This document shows positions 50,537 through 58,349 of a DNA stretch of 64,000 nt, piece after piece. The translations under genes were made by a program, and so were the position numbers. The notes below the pieces were generated by a model. That model saw only the letters and a list, made by a program, of their open reading frames with translations. It did no database searches and was not told the DNA's origin. Origin of the DNA: Pseudomonas sp. RIT-562 (lineage in GTDB: Bacteria > Pseudomonadota > Gammaproteobacteria > Pseudomonadales > Pseudomonadaceae). Each line of letters starts with the position of its first letter. The stretch's first letter is position 1. Location of the stretch: assembly GCF_026241895.1 (NCBI RefSeq), contig NZ_JAPJIV010000015.1:1-64000 (forward strand), written 5' to 3'.

Positions 50537-51886
50537 TTACAAGAAAACGAACTTGGCGATAAAGATCGCGCACAACACCCACAGGCTGACGGAAATTTCC
50601 TTGTACTTGCCAGTGCCGGCTTTCAGTGCCACGTAGGTGATGAAACCCAGGGCGATACCGTCGGCGACCGAGAAGGTCAGGGGCATCATGATTGCGGTGA
50701 CAATCGCCGGAATGCTATCGGTCGCTTCGTCCCATTCGATGTGGGCCATGCCGCCCATCATCAGCATCGCGACATAGATCAGGGCACCGGCGGTGGCGTA
50801 GGCGGGAATCATGCCGGCCAGCGGTGCAAAGAACATCGCAGCAATAAATAGCACACCCACCGTGACTGCGGTAAGACCCGTGCGACCACCTGCGGCAACG
50901 CCGGCGGCACTTTCCACGTAGCTGGTGACAGGCGGAACACCGACCACCGCGCCGAATACACTGGAAGCACTGTCGGCCTTGAGGGCGCGGGAGAGGTTTT
51001 CGATCTTGCCGTCGGCATTCACCAGGCCAGCGCGCTGGGCTACGCCCATCAGGGTGCCGGCGGTGTCGAACATGTGCACAAAGAGGAAGGCCAGCACTAC
51101 GCTGATCATGCTGATGTTGAACACTCCGGCGACGTCCATGGCCATCCAGGTCGGGGCCAGGCTTGGCGGGGCCGACATGATGCCTTCGTAATGAACGAGG
51201 CCCAGACCCCAACCGGCCAGGGTCACGGTGATGATGCTGATCAGGATCGCGCCAAATACCCGATGATAGCTGAGCACCGCAATCATCAGGAAGCAGATGG
51301 CCGCCAACAGTGGGCCGGGTTCGCGCAGGGAGCCCAGCTTGATCAGGGTCGCCGGGCTATCGACGACGATGCCTGCGGTTTTCAGCCCGATCAGCCCCAG
51401 GAACAAGCCAACACCCGCGCCCATGGCGTAACGCAAGCTGACTGGAATGCTGTTAAGCAGCCATTCGCGGATTCGCGAGAACGTCAGGAACATGAACAGC
51501 ACACCGGAAACGAATACCGCGCCGAGGGCGGTTTCCCAGTTGTAGCCCATGGTGCCGACTACGGTGTAGGTGAAGAATGCGTTGAGTCCCATGCCTGGTG
51601 CCAGGCCGACCGGCCAGTTGGCATACAGGCCCATCAGCAGGCAGCCCAGCGCGGCAGCGATGCAGGTAGCGACGAACGCGGCGCCGTGGTCAATCCCGGC
51701 ATCCGCCATGATGTTGGGGTTGACGAAGATGATGTAAGCCATGGTGATAAAGGTTGTCAGACCGGCAATCAGCTCGGTCTTCACCGTGGTGCCATGCAAG
51801 CTGAGTTTAAACAGACGCTCCAGCAAGCCAGTAGGGGCGGGCGGCGAGAGGTCCAGCGTCGATGCTTCGGATTTGCGGCTTTCCAC
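50537..51886 (-). CDS. NCS2-family guanine/hypoxanthine/adenine permease (AzgA/GhxP type)
   Basis: The 449-residue transporter has about 12-14 helices and the AzgA-type signatures TAELIAGLTTFITMAYIIFV-like start (ELIAGLTTFITMAYIIFVNP), WPVGLAPGMGLNAFFTYTVV and TSYVESAAGVAAGGRTGLTA. This group imports guanine, hypoxanthine or adenine by proton symport and differs from the urate/xanthine type at 33777. The start is GTG 51886, supported by AGGAG upstream. Its promoter region contains two palindromic sites consistent with nucleobase control. Confidence 0.9.
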   Translation of the reverse strand: MESRKSEASTLDLSPPAPTGLLERLFKLSLHGTTVKTELIAGLTTFITMAYIIFVNPNIMADAGIDHGAAFVATCIAAALGCLLMGLYANWPVGLAPGMGLNAFFTYTVVGTMGYNWETALGAVFVSGVLFMFLTFSRIREWLLNSIPVSLRYAMGAGVGLFLGLIGLKTAGIVVDSPATLIKLGSLREPGPLLAAICFLMIAVLSYHRVFGAILISIITVTLAGWGLGLVHYEGIMSAPPSLAPTWMAMDVAGVFNISMISVVLAFLFVHMFDTAGTLMGVAQRAGLVNADGKIENLSRALKADSASSVFGAVVGVPPVTSYVESAAGVAAGGRTGLTAVTVGVLFIAAMFFAPLAGMIPAYATAGALIYVAMLMMGGMAHIEWDEATDSIPAIVTAIMMPLTFSVADGIALGFITYVALKAGTGKYKEISVSLWVLCAIFIAKFVFL

Positions 51887-51973
51887 AGCGAGTACTCCTC
51901 AAGAGTTTTATTGTTATTTCCAGGACCGGACCCATGAGGGCGGCAGCGGTCCTTTGAGGCACTTGCGAATTTG

Positions 51974-52026
51974 TTGACCGCTTGGTCAGGAACTCGCACG
52001 AAGTGGATTATGCTTTTGTGTACAAA
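51974..52026. promoter_or_regulatory. candidate operators: RutR-like box and TTTGTGTACAAA
   Basis: TTGACCGCTTGGTCAG (51974-51989) matches 12 of the 14 defined positions of the E. coli RutR consensus TTGACCANNTGGTCAA. TTTGTGTACAAA (52015-52026) matches the core of the sites at 39863 and 40057. Both lie 88-140 bp upstream of the permease start. The sequences are seen directly; the regulators are inferred from known consensus forms. Confidence 0.5.
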
Positions 52027-52091
52027 TAAAGCAAATATTGTTTTTGCTTTTGTAGACGAAAAGTTTGGCGATCGGAGTATATCGCCTGCAG

Positions 52092-52167
52092 GGCCCCATC
52101 GCGAGCAGGCTCACTCCTACAGAGACCGCGCTGACCCTATAGCAGCGAGCCTGCTCGCGATGGGGCC
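52092..52167. repeat. REP-type palindrome (21-bp arms)
   Basis: GGCCCCATCGCGAGCAGGCT C (52092-52112) is repeated as its reverse complement at 52147-52167. The loop has partial symmetry (CACTCCTACAG / TATAGCAGC). Confidence 0.88.
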
Positions 52168-52220
52168 TACACAGGCACCACCACACCGCAGCCAAACTCA
52201 TTCAACCGCGGCCCAGAAAC

Positions 52221-52255
52221 AAATAAACCGGCGCAAGGGCCGGTTTATTTTTTTC
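52221..52255. terminator. strong 12-bp stem-loop with T tract
   Basis: AAATAAACCGGC (52221-52232) pairs perfectly with GCCGGTTTATTT (52239-52250), with loop GCAAGG and further T after it. On the plus strand no gene lies upstream within 2 kb, so it either ends the minus-strand glutaredoxin-like gene (stop at 52372) or ends an unannotated plus-strand RNA. Confidence 0.75.
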
Positions 52256-52371
52256 CAGGATTTGTGGCGCTGTACTGGCCTCATCGTCCAAACGACGACC
52301 GGAGCAGCCTCACCCCCATCCTATGGGCGCAAGGCTTGCCCGCGATGGCGTCAGGCAGACAACTCAATGAA

Positions 52372-52743
52372 TCAGGCCGCAGCAAACCGCTTATCCAGAT
52401 AATCGATGATCACCTTGGACTCATACATCCAGGTCGTCTGCCCGTTCTCTTCGATGCGCAGGCACGGCACTTTGATTTTGCCGCCGTGCTCCAGCAGCGC
52501 CTGGCGATCCTGTTCGTTGTTCTTCGCATCGCGCAGCGCTACCGGCACATTCAGGCGGCGCAGGGTGCGGCGGGTTTTCACGCAGAACGGGCAGGCGTGG
52601 AACTGATACAGGGTCAGGCCTTTGGCGGCGGCGTTGACCTGCGCCTGAACCTCGGCAGGGCGTTGTTTCTTGCCCGGACGAGTGATGAAGTCGATGAAGA
52701 TGATCAGTTGGCCTAGGCCGACACGAAGCGCTTTGACGAACAC
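52372..52743 (-). CDS. glutaredoxin/GST-N-like protein with N-terminal hydrophobic anchor
   Basis: The 123-residue protein has an N-terminal hydrophobic stretch (ALRVGLGQLIIFIDFITRPG), a short linker, and a glutaredoxin-like domain with active site FHACPFCVKTRRTLRRL (CPFC) and KVPCLRIEENGQTTWMYESK leading into the GST-type IIDYLDKRF. It is probably a membrane-tethered thiol oxidoreductase. Its stop is followed at a distance by the stem-loop at 52221. Confidence 0.82.
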   Translation of the reverse strand: MFVKALRVGLGQLIIFIDFITRPGKKQRPAEVQAQVNAAAKGLTLYQFHACPFCVKTRRTLRRLNVPVALRDAKNNEQDRQALLEHGGKIKVPCLRIEENGQTTWMYESKVIIDYLDKRFAAA

Positions 52744-52810
52744 GGTATAAGCCTCACTGGGGGCAAGCGGAAGGCGCGCAGCTTACCTGATTTTTGCCGG
52801 ACGAAAAAAA

Positions 52811-52833
52811 ACCGGCGATGAATGCCGGTTTTC
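52811..52833 (-). terminator. terminator of folE
   Basis: ACCGGC / GCCGGT (52811-52816 with 52824-52829), preceded by seven A on the plus strand, forms a minus-strand stem-loop with T tail just after the folE stop. Confidence 0.82.
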
Positions 52834-52846
52834 TTCGTGACGCGTA

Positions 52847-53392
52847 TTACTTGATCAGGCTGAGAAACTCGCTGCGAGTCGCGGCGTTTTCACGGAACTC
52901 GCCCAGCATCACCGAAGTGATCATCGACGAATTCTGTTTCTCCACACCGCGCATCATCATGCACATGTGCTTGGCCTCGATCACCACCGCAACGCCCAGG
53001 GCGCCGGTGACTTCCATTACCGCATCGGCGATCTGGCGGCTGAGGTTTTCCTGGATCTGCAGGCGGCGAGCGTACATATCGACGATCCGCGCGACTTTCG
53101 ACAGGCCCAGCACCTTGCCACTCGGGATGTAAGCGACATGGGCTTTGCCGATGAACGGCAGCAGGTGATGCTCGCACAACGAGTAGAGCTCGATGTCCTT
53201 AACCAGCACCATTTCGCTGTTGTCGGAGCTGAACAAGGCACCATTGGTGACTTCTTCCAGCGTCTGTTCATAGCCGCGGCAGAGGTACTGCATGGCTTTG
53301 GCGGCACGCTTTGGCGTGTCGAGCAGGCCCTCGCGGGAAACGTCCTCGCCCAGTTGGCCGAGAATCGCGGTGTAATTCTGTTCCAGGGACAT
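52847..53392 (-). CDS. folE: GTP cyclohydrolase I (type FolE)
   Basis: The 181-residue enzyme contains the zinc and substrate motifs LYSLCEHHLLPFIGKAHVAY, IPSGKVLGLSKVARIVDMYA and VIEAKHMCMMMRGVEKQNSS, with the Cys of CEHH and of HMCM as zinc ligands. It converts GTP to dihydroneopterin triphosphate for folate or related pterins. Pseudomonads have more than one folE copy; this one is near smrB, as in related genomes. Confidence 0.95.
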   Translation of the reverse strand: MSLEQNYTAILGQLGEDVSREGLLDTPKRAAKAMQYLCRGYEQTLEEVTNGALFSSDNSEMVLVKDIELYSLCEHHLLPFIGKAHVAYIPSGKVLGLSKVARIVDMYARRLQIQENLSRQIADAVMEVTGALGVAVVIEAKHMCMMMRGVEKQNSSMITSVMLGEFRENAATRSEFLSLIK

Positions 53393-53469
53393 GAAACTAC
53401 CTGTGGGATTTTACGCAAAGGGCAAGGGTACGGTGGCGGACACGGCGCTGCAAGCGTGAAGCGACAGGT

Positions 53470-54027
53470 TTACTCGTCGCGACCTTCCATCATGGTGCGT
53501 TTGAGCATCACATAAACCGCTCCGGCGCCGCCGTGTCGGGGCTGGCACGAGGTGAAGCCGAGCACCTGGGAGTGCTGGCGCAGCCAGGTGTTGACGTGGC
53601 TTTTGATCATCGGGCGCTTACCGTCCAGGCGCACTGCCTTGCCATGGGTGACGCGCACGCAGCGGATTTCGAATTTGGTTGCTTCGGCGAGGAACGCCCA
53701 GAGGGTCTCCCGGGCTTTTTCCACTGTCATGCCATGCAAGTCGAGGCTGCCTTCGAAAGGGATCTGGCCGACCTTGAGCTTGCGCATCTGGCTTTCCTGC
53801 ACGCCGTCGCGGGCCCACATCAGCTCGTCTTCGGGACCGACGTCGATCACGAACTGGTCGGACAGGCCGTCAACAGTGGTGGCATCGGTGCGCACGGTGG
53901 CGGCCTGGCGCAGCTTGGCGATCTGCGCGCGGTCAGCCTTGGGTTTGCCGGTTTCGGCGCGATCGTGCTTGATCGGCTTGACGCCTTGGATCGCACTTTT
54001 GAATAGGGAAAAATCGTCGTCTTGCAT
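53470..54027 (-). CDS. smrB: Smr-domain endonuclease (SmrB type)
   Basis: The 185-residue protein begins MQDDDFSLFKSAIQGVKPIK and has a C-terminal Smr domain with GSLDLHGMTVEKARETLWAF, RVTHGKAVRLDGKRPMIKS and CQPRHGGAGAVYVMLKR. SmrB cuts mRNA between collided ribosomes in E. coli, where it is divergent from prmB as here (with two genes between). The DLHGMT and HGK positions match catalytic residues. Confidence 0.9.
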   Translation of the reverse strand: MQDDDFSLFKSAIQGVKPIKHDRAETGKPKADRAQIAKLRQAATVRTDATTVDGLSDQFVIDVGPEDELMWARDGVQESQMRKLKVGQIPFEGSLDLHGMTVEKARETLWAFLAEATKFEIRCVRVTHGKAVRLDGKRPMIKSHVNTWLRQHSQVLGFTSCQPRHGGAGAVYVMLKRTMMEGRDE

Positions 54028-54112
54028 GTCAGCCTCCGCGAAGGGCGGCCAGTTTACCCAAGTCGAGGCGTGAGCCATAACAATTGCGACCCGTCAGCGC
54101 CGGGCCGGTGCA

Positions 54113-54433
54113 TCAATCGTGTTTTTTCATCAGGTGCGGCGACATGTTGAGTTCCCGCGACTGCCGCGCGCGACGGCGGCAGCGGCGCCACAACCAAATG
54201 CCCAGGTACAGCACGAACAGCCCGACCGCCAGGATGATGGCCGAGCCCAGCGGGCTTGCATTCAGTTCGCCAAGTGCGGGTGGGCGGCCGAGCAGGCTGG
54301 CCGCGCCGGCCATGGCCAGCAGTACGCCGCAGGTCGCCAGCAATGCGGCAAACGCGGCGCCAAAACGAAAACGCCAGTTGCTTTGGCCTTTGGGGCGCAG
54401 GCGGCGAGCGTCAAAACCATCGGATAACTTCAT
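54113..54433 (-). CDS. small two-helix membrane protein, unknown
   Basis: The 106-residue product starts MKLSDGFDARRLRPKGQSNW, then has two hydrophobic helices (FGAAFAALLATCGVLLAMAG and SAIILAVGLFVLYLGIWLWR) and a basic tail RRCRRRARQSRELNMSPHLM. The layout suggests an inner membrane protein with a cytoplasmic basic tail. No family is recognised. ATG 54433 is preceded by GAGGAAGG. Confidence 0.65.
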   Translation of the reverse strand: MKLSDGFDARRLRPKGQSNWRFRFGAAFAALLATCGVLLAMAGAASLLGRPPALGELNASPLGSAIILAVGLFVLYLGIWLWRRCRRRARQSRELNMSPHLMKKHD

Positions 54434-54564
54434 TCCGACCTTCCTCAATGGGTATCGGCCCTTCGACCGGGAGTTGACCGGGATGTTCCTGAGGCTAAGA
54501 CAATTACAGCTAATGAGAGGCTTTTGCGGATGAGCGGCGATGTGCGCCGCTCACCAGGTTTCGA

Positions 54565-55155
54565 TCAAATCAGCTCATGAGTCAGGGCGAGGGTGGCAAA
54601 ATTGTCCGCCATGATCGCCATTTCGGTCTGCTGCACGTGTTCGGCGCTGAGCACTGTGCCTTTGTAGGGCAGGTCGCGGGTGGCGCAGGCATCTTCGACC
54701 AGGGTGCAGCGAAACCCCAGGTTTTTCGCTGCACGCACAGTGGTGCTGACGCTGGAATGGCTCATGAAGCCGCACACGATCAGGTCCAGCGAGCCAAGAG
54801 TCTGCAGGCGCTCCAACAGTTCGGTGCCGTGAAATGCACTGGGCAGCAATTTGCCGATGATGGTTTCGTCGGCGAGTGGCTCCAGGCCCGGAATGAATTC
54901 GCCGCGTTCACCCTGGGGGTCGAACAGCCCACCCACGGTACCAAGGTGGCGTACATGCACGATCGGCCGACCGGCTGCGCGGGCAGCAGTCACCAGTTGC
55001 TTGATGTTCGCGACGGCAGCATCCATGCCGGTCAGGGCCAGGGGGCCGCTGAGGTATTCCTTCTGGGCATCGATGATGACAAGGGTCGCATGACTCAGGT
55101 TGGCTGCTGCATAACCGCGGCCGCTGAGTTGAAACATCGTTTTTGGAACGGACAT
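54565..55155 (-). CDS. isochorismatase-like cysteine hydrolase lacking the catalytic cysteine
   Basis: The 196-residue protein has the isochorismatase/cysteine hydrolase fold: ATLVIIDAQKEYLSGPLALT (Asp), IGKLLPSAFHGTELLERL (Lys), and LIVCGFMSHSSVSTTVRAAK. Where active members have a nucleophilic Cys (for example THMCVSST), this one has Ser (SHSSVSTT). The other two triad positions are kept. It may be a serine variant, or like EntB act without the nucleophile. Substrate is unknown. It is divergent from prmB. Confidence 0.83.
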   Translation of the reverse strand: MSVPKTMFQLSGRGYAAANLSHATLVIIDAQKEYLSGPLALTGMDAAVANIKQLVTAARAAGRPIVHVRHLGTVGGLFDPQGERGEFIPGLEPLADETIIGKLLPSAFHGTELLERLQTLGSLDLIVCGFMSHSSVSTTVRAAKNLGFRCTLVEDACATRDLPYKGTVLSAEHVQQTEMAIMADNFATLALTHELI

Positions 55156-55395
55156 TCTGGGGCTCCTTCGGGTGGGGCTTTTGCGACATTGTCCTCTGGC
55201 TGAGCGGTTCTGTGAATCGCTACCATCGCAGATGCCGTCTTTACTGGCTCGCAGCCTTGTCAATACTCACGATTTGTTCAATAGCCTAGCGAAAAAACAG
55301 AAAAGTCCTACATTTGTCCGGATGATTTTACGGCGTCGTCGCCAGGCGTTTTGGCTGGTAGAATTGCCAGTCGTTTTTTCAGAGAGTTTGCCCCC

Positions 55396-56304
55396 GTGAT
55401 CACTTCCCGACTTCGTACCCTGCGCGACCATATCCGTTGGGCCGTCAGCCGCTTCCATGGGGAGGATCTGTTCTTCGGCCATGGGACCGACAACGCCTGG
55501 GACGAAGCCCGTCAACTGGTGCTGGGTGCATTGCACCTGCCGTGGGAAATGGCCGACAGCTATCTTGACTGCAACCTGGAAGAGGACGAGTTGGTCAACC
55601 TCCAGCGCCTGCTCAAGCGTCGGATCGAAGAGCGTATTCCCACCGTCTATCTGCTCGGCGAAGCGTGGTTCTGCGGCATGTCGTTCATCGTCGACGAACG
55701 CGTGCTGATCCCGCGTTCGCCGATTGGCGAGTTGATCGAAAAACGCTTCGAGCCATGGCTGGGCAGCGAGCCTGCGCGCATCCTCGACCTGTGTACCGGC
55801 TCCGGCTGCATCGGGATTGCCTGTGCCTACGAGTTCCAGAACGCAGAGGTGGTGCTGGCCGACCTGTCCTTCGAAGCGCTGGAAGTGGCAAACCAGAATA
55901 TCGAGCGCCATGGCGTAGATGAGCGCGTGTACACGGTGCAGGGTGATGGGTTTGACGGACTGCCAGGGCAGCGTTTTGACCTGATCGTGTCGAACCCGCC
56001 TTATGTCGATGCCGAAGATTTTGCCGACATGCCGGACGAGTACCAGCACGAGCCCGAGCTCGGCCTGGCCTGCGGCGACGATGGTTTGAACCTGGTGCGC
56101 CGGATGCTCGCCGAAGCGGCTGAGCATTTGACCGAGAAGGGTTTGCTGATAGTCGAAGTGGGCAACAGCCAGGTGCACGTCGAAGGGTTGTACCCGGAAG
56201 TCGACTTCGCCTGGCTCGACTTCGAGCGCGGAGGGCATGGGGTGTTCATGCTGACGGCCGAGCAGTGCCGGGAGCATCAGGCGCTATTCGCGTCCCGCGT
56301 CTGA
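55396..56304 (+). CDS. prmB: ribosomal protein L3 N5-glutamine methyltransferase
   Basis: The 302-residue enzyme starts at GTG (VITSRLRTLRDHIRWAVSRF) and contains the AdoMet site ARILDLCTGSGCIGIACAYE and the catalytic NPPY motif in FDLIVSNPPYVDAEDFADMP. The N-terminal segment HGTDNAWDEARQLVLGALHL is typical of PrmB rather than PrmC. It methylates Gln of ribosomal protein L3. It lies upstream of aroC, as in enterobacteria. Confidence 0.94.
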   Translation: MITSRLRTLRDHIRWAVSRFHGEDLFFGHGTDNAWDEARQLVLGALHLPWEMADSYLDCNLEEDELVNLQRLLKRRIEERIPTVYLLGEAWFCGMSFIVDERVLIPRSPIGELIEKRFEPWLGSEPARILDLCTGSGCIGIACAYEFQNAEVVLADLSFEALEVANQNIERHGVDERVYTVQGDGFDGLPGQRFDLIVSNPPYVDAEDFADMPDEYQHEPELGLACGDDGLNLVRRMLAEAAEHLTEKGLLIVEVGNSQVHVEGLYPEVDFAWLDFERGGHGVFMLTAEQCREHQALFASRV

Positions 56305-56312
56305 CCTGAGGA

Positions 56313-56340
56313 CGCCATCGCTGGCTTGCCAGCGATGGCG
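56313..56340. repeat. short palindrome after prmB
   Basis: CGCCATCGCTGG / CCAGCGATGGCG (56313-56324 with 56329-56340) with loop CTTG lies 9 bp after the prmB stop. It has no T tract and looks like the tip of a REP element. Confidence 0.75.
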
Positions 56341-56359
56341 GCATCACAGCCCCAAGCGC

Positions 56360-56383
56360 CTATCTATCTATCTATCTATCTAT
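56360..56383. repeat. CTAT tetranucleotide repeat (six units)
   Basis: Six tandem CTAT units overlap the last codons and stop of the minus-strand gene at 56376. Read on the minus strand they are ATAG repeats, the first of which supplies the TAG stop. Confidence 0.9.
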
Positions 56384-57167
56384 GTGTAGCAATCCAGATC
56401 AACAGCCCCGCCTGAAACACCGCAAACGCCACCAGGCATGAAATGGTAAACCGCAGTGCAGTGTCCTCGCGCCGGTACTTGCTGACCTTTTCCTCGTGCT
56501 GCTTGAGTTTGACTTCCTGCTCGGCCAGGTTCTGTTCGGCCTGCTGGAGCATCTGCGCCGCCTCCAGAACTTCCACCACCTGCACCTTCTCGCTGTTCCA
56601 CTGCGCCTTCAAGTCGCTGACCAATACGCCCTTGACGCTGCCCTTGAGGTGCTGGGCATCGGCGTAGACCACTTCGAAACCATGCCCCTTGAGGAAATCA
56701 TCACGCCGCAGGCGGGTGTCCTCGTTCAGCGCGTCCTTGTTATTGAGGTTGCGGCCGTTGACCGTGTACCCGGGCCAGCGCTGCTTCAGCCAGCTGATGC
56801 CATGAGTCGCCATGAAGCGGCCGACGCCACGGTTCATCGGTTCGATCTGCAAACCGTTGTCGGGCCCCAGGGCCACGCTTTTGTCCTGGTGATCGACCCA
56901 CACATCCAGCAGATTCTGCTCTTTGCGCACTCGCTGGCCGGGCAGGGTGATGCTCATGCGCAGCAGGCTGCGGTCCTTGTCATGACGTTCAGCGTAGCCG
57001 AACTCGACAAAGCGCAGCGGTCGCCCGCCGGTGTTACGGTCGGTCTGCAGCGGTGCCAGGCGCAGCATCTGGCGATGCTCGGCGTGCACGTCGGCCCAAG
57101 GCAGCTCGACCGCTGGCGGTGCGTCCTGTTCGGCTGGGGTGGCGGGTGAAGTCGCAGTGTCAGTCAT
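56376..57167 (-). CDS. hypothetical protein with coiled coil and C-terminal membrane anchor
   Basis: The 263-residue protein has an acidic/Pro N-terminus, a central globular part (RPLRFVEFGYAERHDKDRSL, MNRGVGRFMATHGISWLKQR), a coiled coil at about 195-230 (EAAQMLQQAEQNLAEQEVKL) and one C-terminal transmembrane helix (FTISCLVAFAVFQAGLLIWI). This is the layout of a tail-anchored inner membrane protein. I do not recognise the family. It is alone between palindromes and the hydrolase gene. Confidence 0.72.
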   Translation of the reverse strand: MTDTATSPATPAEQDAPPAVELPWADVHAEHRQMLRLAPLQTDRNTGGRPLRFVEFGYAERHDKDRSLLRMSITLPGQRVRKEQNLLDVWVDHQDKSVALGPDNGLQIEPMNRGVGRFMATHGISWLKQRWPGYTVNGRNLNNKDALNEDTRLRRDDFLKGHGFEVVYADAQHLKGSVKGVLVSDLKAQWNSEKVQVVEVLEAAQMLQQAEQNLAEQEVKLKQHEEKVSKYRREDTALRFTISCLVAFAVFQAGLLIWIATHR

Positions 57168-57266
57168 AACGGCAAGGTCCTGTCCAAGCTCGGCATGTCG
57201 CCAGGCTTAATGCTGGCGACACCGGCTTATCGGCCGTTTTCTGCAGGACTGGAGGGAAAATAGCGC

Positions 57267-58220
57267 TTAACTGGCACGAAGTCCGTCAATAAACCCGAGG
57301 ATCCGTGAACCCAGCTCGGCGGCCAGCGGCAAATTCGGATCCTTGTACGAGGCCAACTGGCGCTTCACGTCGTTGGGCACGATGCGCATCACGTGGTTCA
57401 TGCCCTCGATCAACGCCAGTTCGGCATCGGGCTTGGCTTGCTTAAGCAGCTTGGCGTCACCGACGCCGACCTGGATGTCGTTACTGCCCTGGATGATCAG
57501 GGCCGGCATCTTCAGCCTGGCAAACGCCGCCGCCGGGTCCTGGCGAAACAGTGAAATCAGATACGGCTGCACGCTCGGGCGGAAAATCACCTGCAATTGC
57601 GGCGGCACATTGGCGTCGGTGTGGCCAGCCTTGAGGCTGTCGAGCAATTCGTTGGCGCGCAACATCAAGGGGGGCGGCAGGCGGTTGCCCAATTGCTGAC
57701 GCAGTACCTGGTCTATCGGCCGGGCGCTGCCAGACATGGAGATAACCCCGGCGACATCGATATCGGGCGCTGCGAGGCTGGCGATCAAGGCGCCTTCGCT
57801 GTGCCCCAGCAGAATCAGCTGACCGAATCGCGGATCGGCCTTGAGCTTGCGGCCCCACGCCTGGGCGTCGGACACGTAGCCTTCCACCGACAGATTGCGT
57901 TCGTCCGGGGTGGCAGGCAGGCTCGCGGCGACTCCACGCTTGTCATAACGCACGCTGGCGATATTGTGCTTGGCCAGCACCCAGGCCAGGCGCTTGAGGC
58001 TGTCGTTGCGCCCGCCGTCCGGGTTATTGCCGTCGCGATCGGTCGGCCCGGAGCCGGAAATAATCAGCACCACGGGCACCGGTGTGTCGGATTTGGGCAG
58101 CAACAGCGAGCCAAACAGTTCGCCGTTGCCGGTATCCAGCGAGATGGGACGTTGCAGCACAGTGGCCTGCACAAATCCGGTAAACAAGGTAAGACTCAAG
58201 GCTAGAACTCGCAGCATCAT
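57267..58220 (-). CDS. secreted alpha/beta hydrolase
   Basis: The 317-residue protein has a signal peptide (MMLRVLALSLTLFTGFVQAT), the core strand PVVLIISGSGPTDRDGNNPD (oxyanion region), the nucleophile elbow GQLILLGHSEGALIASLA (GHSEG), Asp in PALIIQGSNDIQVGVGD, and His in IEGMNHVMRIV. It is of the YqkD/dienelactone-hydrolase-like esterase type with unknown substrate, acting in the periplasm. It is divergent from aroC. Confidence 0.83.
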   Translation of the reverse strand: MMLRVLALSLTLFTGFVQATVLQRPISLDTGNGELFGSLLLPKSDTPVPVVLIISGSGPTDRDGNNPDGGRNDSLKRLAWVLAKHNIASVRYDKRGVAASLPATPDERNLSVEGYVSDAQAWGRKLKADPRFGQLILLGHSEGALIASLAAPDIDVAGVISMSGSARPIDQVLRQQLGNRLPPPLMLRANELLDSLKAGHTDANVPPQLQVIFRPSVQPYLISLFRQDPAAAFARLKMPALIIQGSNDIQVGVGDAKLLKQAKPDAELALIEGMNHVMRIVPNDVKRQLASYKDPNLPLAAELGSRILGFIDGLRAS

Positions 58221-58349
58221 CACGCCATCATTCACAAAGGTGCCGGTTGGACTCGCGCGCACCCATAAGGTTCGAGGATGAACTACTTGGGTAGCCTGCG
58301 TATACTGGCGCGCATTACGTATTCAGGTTCAATTCACGGAGCGTCCTGC

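Larger units (their letters stand above)
51887..52371. other. 485-bp gene-free region upstream of the NCS2 permease
   Basis: No coding sequence is supported. The region holds the permease promoter with a RutR-like box and a GTACA palindrome (51974-52026), a REP palindrome (52092-52167), a strong stem-loop with T tract (52221-52255), and a single REP half (around 52325-52348, CGCAAGGCTTGCCCGCGATGG). Confidence 0.6.

Noticed and set aside
56360..56383. CTAT repeat as a phase-variation switch
   Set aside because: On the minus strand the first repeat unit already contains the TAG stop of the gene, so changes in copy number would not alter the protein.
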